DNA of 13,350 bases from JBAZAX01 sp041671765 (GTDB taxonomy: Bacteria > Babelota > Babeliae > Babelales > RVW-14): NCBI GenBank assembly GCA_041671765.1, contig JBAZAX010000032.1:1-13350 (forward strand). Direction: 5' to 3'. Of the stretch, positions 1 through 4,561 are shown piece by piece; position 1 is the stretch's first letter; each line of letters opens with the position of its first letter. Under the pieces are notes generated by a model. It was not told the DNA's origin. It was given only the letters and a program-made list of their open reading frames with translations, and did not search any database. Both the position numbers and the translations under genes were made by a program.

Positions 1-73
1 AATACGGCAGTTAAGCTTGTCACGCCGAAGATACCTGGCTGGAGACGGCCTGGAAAAATAGGTACTGCCAGGA
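1..73 (+). rRNA. rrf: 5S ribosomal RNA, 3' portion (5' end outside window)
   Basis: The first ~73 bases read as the 3' two thirds of a bacterial 5S rRNA: a GTTAAGCTTG block, then CACGCCGAAGATACC, the CTGGCTGGAGACGGCCTGG helix region, and AATAGGTACTGCCAGG at the 3' end. The AGUUAAG and AAUAGGU-CUGCCAGG segments are characteristic of 5S rRNA. The 5' part lies outside the window, so this is probably the last gene of an rRNA operon. A strong intrinsic terminator follows within 10 bases. The exact 3' end is uncertain by a few bases. Confidence 0.93.
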
Positions 74-81
74 TTAAATTT

Positions 82-115
82 AAAGCCTCGATTGTAAAAA
101 GTCGGGGCTTTTTTT
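82..115 (+). terminator. Intrinsic terminator of the 5S rRNA / rRNA operon
   Basis: A 10-bp stem (82-91 with 102-111, one T-G wobble) has loop TTGTAAAAAG and a run of seven T at 109-115. It sits directly behind the 5S rRNA. Stem and loop recur almost unchanged, in inverted orientation, at 1666-1699. Confidence 0.93.
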
Positions 116-184
116 CTTGTGATTTTTTTTAAAATATTGAATAAATTGTATTGAAAAGAGTTGTGAAAATTACAGATATATTTA

Positions 185-712
185 ATGGAATTTATGATTT
201 TTTATTATAAAAAAATTTTAAAGTTTAAAGAGATTTATTTGCTAGCGGTTTTGTTTTTTGCAGGCTGTGCTAAGCATGAATTGACGCTGCAGGAAAAACA
301 GGATTTAGTAAAATCATCAAGATGTTTACATACAGATCTTTTAAATAAATATTATAAAGAATTAAAAAGTTTGAATTCAGGTAAAAAAAATAATGAAATT
401 AAAGACAAGATAATTGAAGTTGCGGGTAACAAGCGGTACAAAGAGGATTTTTGGGATAAAGTTTATCCGGAATTAGCGCCAAAGAATATTCCATTGCACA
501 AGTATATTGAAGGCTTGAATATTGATTTAGATTTTTTGAACTCAAAATATAGGGCCCTAGCTCGGATAAGCGATTTTGAATCCTCTGTGCCTATTGCTAC
601 ACGCGTTCAAAGTTTGAATAATGATCTTCTTGAGATCAGAGCATTTATAACAACATGTAAAGAGTATCGCGAAGAAGGGAGATATATAAATATAATGTCT
701 CGAAGAGTGTAA
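185..712 (+). CDS. Putative lipoprotein, function unknown
   Basis: 175 residues. I do not recognise the family. A positively charged N-terminus (KKILKFK, about residues 9-15) is followed by a hydrophobic stretch LLAVLFFAG and Cys28. FAGC fits a lipobox, so the mature protein would be lipid-anchored at Cys28. The rest is charged, probably mostly helical, with only two further Cys near residues 47 and 157. Two ATGs are possible (185 and 194). Neither has a clear Shine-Dalgarno sequence: the upstream bases read TTACAGATATATTTA, so the start is uncertain and the signal sequence would survive with either. The gene follows the 5S terminator and must have its own promoter; TTGAAA at 151-156 is the only -35-like word seen, with no convincing -10. 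No partner gene is evident; the next gene is 233 bases away behind a structured element. Confidence 0.7.
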   Translation: MEFMIFYYKKILKFKEIYLLAVLFFAGCAKHELTLQEKQDLVKSSRCLHTDLLNKYYKELKSLNSGKKNNEIKDKIIEVAGNKRYKEDFWDKVYPELAPKNIPLHKYIEGLNIDLDFLNSKYRALARISDFESSVPIATRVQSLNNDLLEIRAFITTCKEYREEGRYINIMSRRV

Positions 713-755
713 TATAGAATTACCAAGTGAATTGACAAATGGCTTTCAAGTTTCG

Positions 756-838
756 AGCTGTCCATTTGGGACTGCGGAATTGAGGCCTGCCAGGGTGATG
801 ATGTTTGAACCGGTTGCGTATTCCGTTGGGCAAACCTG
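756..838 (+). ncRNA. Structured element A, candidate RNA (homologue of 2168-2251)
   Basis: The 713-945 gap holds an 83-nt stretch collinear with 2168-2251. Shared blocks in order are AGCTG, CC..TTTGG, CTGCG, ATTGAGG, GCC, GGTG.TGA, TTGG and CAACCTG-like CAAACCTG. The first part folds as GC-t-GTCC / GGAC-t-GC (758-763 with 769-775) around loop ATTTG. The second part can pair CAGG (791-794) with CCTG (835-838) and TTTG (804-807) with CAAA (831-834). A T-rich run at 847-859 could mark an RNA 3' end. I checked for tmRNA, 4.5S/SRP, RNase P and common riboswitch signatures by eye and found none. Strand is chosen because both flanking genes and the T-run are on plus; it is not proven. Confidence 0.42.
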
Positions 839-864
839 ATAGAAGCTTTTTGGTTTTTTATGCA

Positions 865-888
865 TTTGCGCTATTTTACGCAAAATAG
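865..888 (+). promoter_or_regulatory. Overlapping hairpins upstream of the BI-1 gene
   Basis: Two perfect stems overlap and cannot form together: TTTGCG (865-870) with CGCAAA (879-884), and CTATTTT (871-877) with AAAATAG (882-888). The site lies 58 bases before the BI-1 start and just after element A. It could be a two-state RNA leader or a protein-binding palindrome; the sequence alone does not decide. Confidence 0.35.
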
Positions 889-945
889 TAATCTAAAAGC
901 GTATTGAAGTATTTTGTAGATGTATTTTTTTGAAAGGATTTTGTA

Positions 946-1632
946 ATGTATAACACTTATAATAATCTTACTCGTTCGGTTGCATCTTTTATGTATAAAG
1001 TTTATGCATGGATGTCTTTGGGTTTGGCAATTACCGCTGCAACCGCTTATGGGGTTTATTCAACTCCTGAGTTATTCAGAGCAATCGTTACAAACAGATT
1101 TGCTTTTTTTGCACTTCTTATTGCACAGCTTGGCATAGTTTTTTACATTTCAAGTGCTTTCCAAAAACTTAGCTATGCGACAAACGTTTTACTATTTTCA
1201 TTGTATTCGGGATTGCTTGGTATGACATTGTCTGTAATATTTGCCGTATACCAGATGGGTTCAATTTACCAAATTTTTGCAATTACTGTTGGAATGTTTG
1301 GTTTTATGGCTCTTTATGGTTACTATACCAAAACCGATTTGACATCTTTTGGCCAAATCATGTTCATGGGGCTAATTGGAATAATTATTGCAGGAATTGT
1401 TAATATGTTTCTGCAAAACTCAATGATGAACTATGTTATTTCTTTTATTGGAATTTTAATTTTCACAGGTTTGACTGCCTATGATGTACAAAGAATAAAG
1501 GTTTTGGGAAGTGAGCTTTTAAATAAAGGCGAAGAAGAACGCAAAATTGCATTGATGTGTGCGCTAACTCTTTATCTTGATTTTATCAATTTGTTTTTGC
1601 ATTTGCTAAATTTTCTTGGTAAGAAAAAATAA
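946..1632 (+). CDS. Bax inhibitor-1 / YccA family multi-pass membrane protein
   Basis: 228 residues, the usual length for bacterial BI-1 (TMBIM) proteins, which are inner-membrane proteins linked to calcium leak and stress control in characterised members. Seven hydrophobic segments are visible at about residues 20-38, 51-71, 80-101, 108-127, 135-155, 161-178 and 202-224. The family's C-terminal signature is present: GLTAYDVQRIKVLG (Asp180), a charged loop, then LYLDFINLFLHLLNFLG (Asp212). These two Asp sit where the family places its conserved acidic pair. The start is well supported by AAAGGA at 933-938, 7 bases before the ATG. The gene appears monocistronic: a structured leader lies upstream and a strong terminator 30 bases downstream. 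Family assignment is firm; the physiological role here is not known. Confidence 0.93.
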   Translation: MYNTYNNLTRSVASFMYKVYAWMSLGLAITAATAYGVYSTPELFRAIVTNRFAFFALLIAQLGIVFYISSAFQKLSYATNVLLFSLYSGLLGMTLSVIFAVYQMGSIYQIFAITVGMFGFMALYGYYTKTDLTSFGQIMFMGLIGIIIAGIVNMFLQNSMMNYVISFIGILIFTGLTAYDVQRIKVLGSELLNKGEEERKIALMCALTLYLDFINLFLHLLNFLGKKK

Positions 1633-1662
1633 GCGCAGTGCTATTAAATAAAAGTTAATGAC

Positions 1663-1706
1663 AATAAAAAAAGCCTCGATTTTTTACAATCGAGGCTTTT
1701 TTTATT
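1663..1706. terminator. Bidirectional intrinsic terminator
   Basis: A perfect 19-bp stem (1663-1681 with 1688-1706) and a 6-nt loop, with seven A on one side and seven T on the other, lies between the convergent BI-1 and small acidic protein genes, so it can terminate both. Read on the minus strand, 1699-1666 matches the 5S terminator at 82-115 in 32 of 34 bases, including the loop. Confidence 0.95.
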
Positions 1707-1725
1707 ATCATTATATTAATTTGTT

Positions 1726-1962
1726 TTATTGACCTGGGTCATCATCTATATAACCAACTTTTTCGCACTCTCCACAGCCAACTTTTTCACCCTCGTATTG
1801 ATCAGACTCTTCTCCGCCTATTTTGAAATCTTCCTCGCTATCATTTTGGTAAGAAGTTTCATCATCGTCAGGATAACCTACCCTGAAATCTTCTTCCATT
1901 GCAAATAATGAGGCGCATGATACAAGCCCGCTCAAAGCGAGTAACATAAACATCTTTTTCAT
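1726..1962 (-). CDS. Small, very acidic secreted protein or lipoprotein with internal repeats
   Basis: 78 residues. I do not recognise the family. The N-terminus MKKMFMLLALSGLVSCASLFA is an export signal. LVSC (Cys16) fits a lipobox, and cleavage after LFA would be the signal peptidase I alternative. The mature part is dominated by Asp and Glu and contains two short repeated modules: EEDFRVGYPDDDE then EEDFKIGGEE, and EKVGCGEC then EKVGYIDDD. CGEC is a CxxC pair. Cation binding is conceivable from the acidic clusters but is only a guess. The start is well supported: AAGGAG (plus-strand 1971-1976) is 8 bases from the ATG, and a good promoter lies at 2029-2058. It has its own terminator at 1663-1706, so it is transcribed alone. 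Confidence 0.8.
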   Translation of the reverse strand: MKKMFMLLALSGLVSCASLFAMEEDFRVGYPDDDETSYQNDSEEDFKIGGEESDQYEGEKVGCGECEKVGYIDDDPGQ

Positions 1963-2028
1963 CTAAACGTCTCCTTTCCGTATTTCTTATACTTCCTACT
2001 CTTTTTCATCTTTTTTCCACCTGTTTTT

Positions 2029-2058
2029 ATTTTACAACTAAGCCATGTGCAAAGTCAA
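2029..2058 (-). promoter_or_regulatory. Sigma70-type promoter for the small acidic protein
   Basis: On the minus strand TTGACT (plus 2053-2058) and TAAAAT (plus 2029-2034) are separated by 18 bases; each matches the consensus at 5 of 6 positions. Predicted transcription begins near 2022, giving a ~60-base leader before the ATG at 1962. Confidence 0.7.
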
Positions 2059-2163
2059 TTACTCTGATTTTTATTTCTATTATAAAACTACATCAGGTTT
2101 TCGTCTTTGTTAAAGCTACAGACGGATATGTCTGCCCTGTGTAGTAATGATATTTTTTCTGTT

Positions 2164-2254
2164 CCCCAGCTGCGCCTTTTGGCGCTGCGACATTGAGGTA
2201 GCCCTAGGTGGTGAAAGTGCAGTAGCTTACAATAACAAATTGGTCAACCTGGGG
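2164..2254 (+). ncRNA. Structured element B, candidate RNA (homologue of 756-838)
   Basis: This lies within the 474-base gap 1963-2436. The stretch 2168-2251 aligns with element A over its whole length (84 versus 83 nt). Its first hairpin is GC-t-GCGCC / GGCGC-t-GC (2169-2176 with 2181-2188) around loop TTTT. Compared with A, stem bases differ but pairing and the T-T mismatch are kept. A closing stem CCCCAG (2164-2169) with CTGGGG (2249-2254) is possible. So is AGGT..TGA (2206-2214) with TCAACCT (2244-2250), which competes with the 3' arm. CAGGTT (2094-2099) with AACCTG (2246-2251) is a third alternative, so the fold may extend 5' to about 2085. No T-run follows, unlike A. Strand and function are unproven. 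Confidence 0.42.
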
Positions 2255-2377
2255 CGGTACATAGTTATTTTGTCGGATAAATGTCGAATAATTGTGATAT
2301 TGGAGGTGAAAAAGCATTAAAAAGTTTAAAAAATGCTAAAAATTACAAAGTACTTTATCGCCTAAATCCTCAAGTTT

Positions 2378-2386
2378 TGTTATAAT
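2378..2386 (+). promoter_or_regulatory. Extended -10 promoter element for murF
   Basis: TTG-T-TATAAT: a perfect TATAAT at 2381-2386 is preceded by TG one base upstream (extended -10). No recognisable -35 lies at 16-19 bases, which an extended -10 can tolerate. Transcription would begin near 2393, leaving a ~44-base leader for murF and excluding element B from this transcript. Confidence 0.55.
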
Positions 2387-2436
2387 TCGACTTTAGAGAA
2401 TGCGGGGTAATCACAAATTATGGAGATTTACAGATT

Positions 2437-3891
2437 ATGTTGTTAGCCAAAGATTTTTTACTAAATGCCGTCCCTTACGCAAAATTTTATGTCAATGGTG
2501 TTGAATTAACACGAAATGTTGACTGGAATTTTCATAATGCAGGAAATGATGTTTCTGTTGCGTTTGATAGCAGATCAGTACCATCAAAATCTGTTTTTTT
2601 TGCTCTTAAAGGGCAAAACCTTGATGGGCATGATTTTATATCTCAAGCGCTTGATGCGGGTGCTTGTGCTTTAGTTATCAGCAAGGAGCTAAAATCTTTT
2701 TCGGGCAAGGATATGCAACATCTTGTAGATTCTCTTATAAATCGCTTGGTGATATTTGTTCCGGATACCTATGTGGCGCTTGTTGATATGGCAAAGGCTT
2801 GGCGTGCAACTTTTAATTTCCCCGTTGTTGGCATAACCGGATCATTGGGTAAAACAAGCACCAAGGAGATCCTGCGTTCAATTTTACAGCAGACAGACAT
2901 TCCTTTTTATATCTCTGCAAAAAATCAAAACACTTTTATAGGCTTATGCGCAAACATTTTGAATGTAGATAGTTCATGCAAGGCTGCTGCATTTGAAGTT
3001 GGGATTAGTGAACTTGGAGAGATGTCTGTTAAGGCAGATATTCTGAACCCAACAATAGCCTTAATAACAAAAATTTCATACTCGCATATTTCCCAATTTG
3101 GGAGCTTGCAAAATGTTGCCTATGAAAAGCGTCAATTATTCAGAAATTTTAAAGATAAAGAGATAGGAATAATTTTTGGAGATCAGCCAATTTTAACTGA
3201 TGCTAATTACGTACATCCAATAGCTCGATATGGATTCAAAACGAAAAATCATGTTCAGGCCAAAAAAATAAAAATCAGTGCAGATGCAAATGGAAAATTT
3301 ATTACGGAATTTAATTTAAGATGGTATGGGCAAAAGGCCAGAGTTAAGTTTAACAGTACTCATCAGGGTCTTTTGTGCAATGCCCTGGCTGCTAGTACAA
3401 TTGCCTATTTTATAAAAGTTCCGCTTTGCGCTGTTGTTAAAGGCATTGAGTCTTACACCGGTTTTGATAACAGATTTGAGCAAAAACCACTTAAAAATAA
3501 TTGGGGAACGGTTATCAGTGACTGCTACAATGCTAATCCGGAAAGTATGAAAGCTGCCATTTCTGCATTTGATAAAATGAATAATAATGGGAAAAAAATA
3601 GCAGTTATTGGCGATATGCTGGAGCTTGGTGATCGCGAAGTTTATTGGCATAGAAATCTTGGTAAAATATTGAATAAGGCAGACAGTATTAATTCAATAA
3701 TTTTAGTAGGCAGCCTGGTAAAGTATACACAGGGCATGCTTTTGTCTGATTCTTCTGTAACTCGAGTTAGTGATTGGCAAGAGGCCGAAAAGGTTCTTCT
3801 AGAAGAACTAAAAGCATCAAATTCACTTGTTTTGGTAAAAGCTTCACATGGAATCTCTTTGGATAAGTTAGTTGCAAAAGTTGTTGCATAA
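2437..3891 (+). CDS. murF: UDP-N-acetylmuramoyl-tripeptide--D-alanyl-D-alanine ligase (MurF)
   Basis: 484 residues, slightly longer than the common ~450. MurF is the cytoplasmic ATP-dependent ligase that adds the terminal dipeptide to the UDP-MurNAc-peptide precursor of peptidoglycan. Landmarks in order: FDSRSV and FFALKGQNLDGHDFI (N-terminal UMP-binding domain, about residues 43-68), GITGSLGKTS (ATP P-loop, 132-141), KNQNTFIGL (162-170), AFEVGISELGEM (acidic metal-site region), SHISQFGSL, then the C-terminal domain with DCYNANPESM and VIGDMLELGD. The start has GGAG at 2422-2425, 11 bases upstream, and an extended -10 before it. The ~20 extra N-terminal residues precede the DSR motif. A terminator follows directly. 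Together with uppP at 9634-10530 it shows a peptidoglycan pathway. Confidence 0.96.
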   Translation: MLLAKDFLLNAVPYAKFYVNGVELTRNVDWNFHNAGNDVSVAFDSRSVPSKSVFFALKGQNLDGHDFISQALDAGACALVISKELKSFSGKDMQHLVDSLINRLVIFVPDTYVALVDMAKAWRATFNFPVVGITGSLGKTSTKEILRSILQQTDIPFYISAKNQNTFIGLCANILNVDSSCKAAAFEVGISELGEMSVKADILNPTIALITKISYSHISQFGSLQNVAYEKRQLFRNFKDKEIGIIFGDQPILTDANYVHPIARYGFKTKNHVQAKKIKISADANGKFITEFNLRWYGQKARVKFNSTHQGLLCNALAASTIAYFIKVPLCAVVKGIESYTGFDNRFEQKPLKNNWGTVISDCYNANPESMKAAISAFDKMNNNGKKIAVIGDMLELGDREVYWHRNLGKILNKADSINSIILVGSLVKYTQGMLLSDSSVTRVSDWQEAEKVLLEELKASNSLVLVKASHGISLDKLVAKVVA

Positions 3892-3914
3892 ATCTGTTTT
3901 TAGCCAGATTTTTC
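3890..3914 (+). terminator. Intrinsic terminator of murF
   Basis: AAATCTG (3890-3896) pairs with CAGATTT (3905-3911) across an 8-nt loop and runs into TTT. It overlaps the murF stop codon. The stem is short (7 bp, AT-rich), so efficiency may be modest. Confidence 0.6.
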
Positions 3915-3945
3915 CCTTTTCTTGTTCCGCGCGTAAAAAATTATT

Positions 3946-3976
3946 AAAGTTGGATATGTTAGTATTCAACTTTTTT
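3946..3976 (+). terminator. Terminator-like hairpin upstream of the 4007 gene
   Basis: AAAGTTG (3946-3952) pairs with CAACTTT (3967-3973), followed by Ts to 3976. It lies only ~18 bases before the ribosome binding site of the next gene. It may be a second terminator for murF read-through or an attenuator in the leader of the 4007 gene. Confidence 0.45.
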
Positions 3977-4006
3977 GTTCTGTTTAAATTTTGAAGGGAG
4001 AAGGCG

Positions 4007-4534
4007 ATGGTCCAGGATAGAGATTTTGACGTGGGAAGAGTATTTGAAAAGCTTACAGAAATTCCAAGTAAGATTCTTTTGCATCATGAAGTTCAAGATT
4101 TGTCTCAAATTGTTTTACATGATCTCTCGCATGATGATGTTTTTAATTTTAATAAGGCCGTTTATCTGGTCGATAATCCGGACTTTGATTGCCTCAAGGG
4201 TGTGGCTGGGTACTCAAGCGAAGAGTGTAAATTTCATAAACACGACGTTTGGGAAGATCCGGACCATTTTGCACAAGATATGCAGCAGGCAGATTTTAAT
4301 TCTCAACTTAAACAGTTTTTACGCAATGGTTTGAAACGCAAAGATATTAATACTCATGATGAGGATGATTTAACACAACTTGGGCAATCCCTGGGATTGA
4401 AAAATCCGGCATTTTTGACTTGGCAAATGAGACATGGCAACCATGGTATTTTAATTTTTGAAACAAACGAGCAAATTTTGCAAAAAAAGCATAACTTACT
4501 AAAACATGCAGGGCCTCTTTTGAGCCTTTGCTAA
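4007..4534 (+). CDS. Uncharacterised cytoplasmic protein
   Basis: 175 residues. I do not recognise the family. There is no signal peptide or membrane segment, so it is probably cytoplasmic. It is rich in Asp and His, with dense patches such as HHEVQDLSQIVLHDLSHDD (about residues 26-44) and KHDVWEDPDHFAQDM (about 78-92). Other distinctive stretches are AVYLVDNPDFDCLKGVAGY and WQMRHGNHGILIFE. The His/Asp pattern could bind metal, but no known metal-enzyme motif is complete. The start is well supported: AAGGGAG ends at 4000, 6 bases before the ATG. An overlapping frame starting at 3975 lacks this support. The gene stands alone between a hairpin and the convergent heparinase-like gene (28 bases away). 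Confidence 0.75.
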   Translation: MVQDRDFDVGRVFEKLTEIPSKILLHHEVQDLSQIVLHDLSHDDVFNFNKAVYLVDNPDFDCLKGVAGYSSEECKFHKHDVWEDPDHFAQDMQQADFNSQLKQFLRNGLKRKDINTHDEDDLTQLGQSLGLKNPAFLTWQMRHGNHGILIFETNEQILQKKHNLLKHAGPLLSLC

Positions 4535-4561
4535 AGACCATGTGGTATTGAACGTTTTGTT

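Noticed and set aside
732..737. Perfect TTGACA -35 hexamer
   Set aside because: No -10-like hexamer lies 16-19 bases downstream; it lies just 5' of element A and is likely chance.
713..945. tmRNA, SRP RNA, RNase P RNA or 6S RNA as an identity for elements A and B
   Set aside because: The signature sequences of the first three (tag ORF with CCA end, GGAAGGAAGCAGCC-like loop, GAGGAAAGTCC core) are absent on both strands; 6S could not be matched convincingly either.
2302..2308. Strong Shine-Dalgarno-like GGAGGTG
   Set aside because: No start codon with an open frame follows at proper spacing; frames from GTG or ATT close within eight codons.
3316..3651. 111-codon minus-strand frame inside murF
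   Set aside because: It is antisense to conserved MurF C-terminal motifs and has no independent support.
3975..4334. 119-codon plus-strand frame overlapping the 4007 gene
   Set aside because: Its start lies within the hairpin T-run without a ribosome binding site; the 4007 frame has AAGGGAG at correct spacing.
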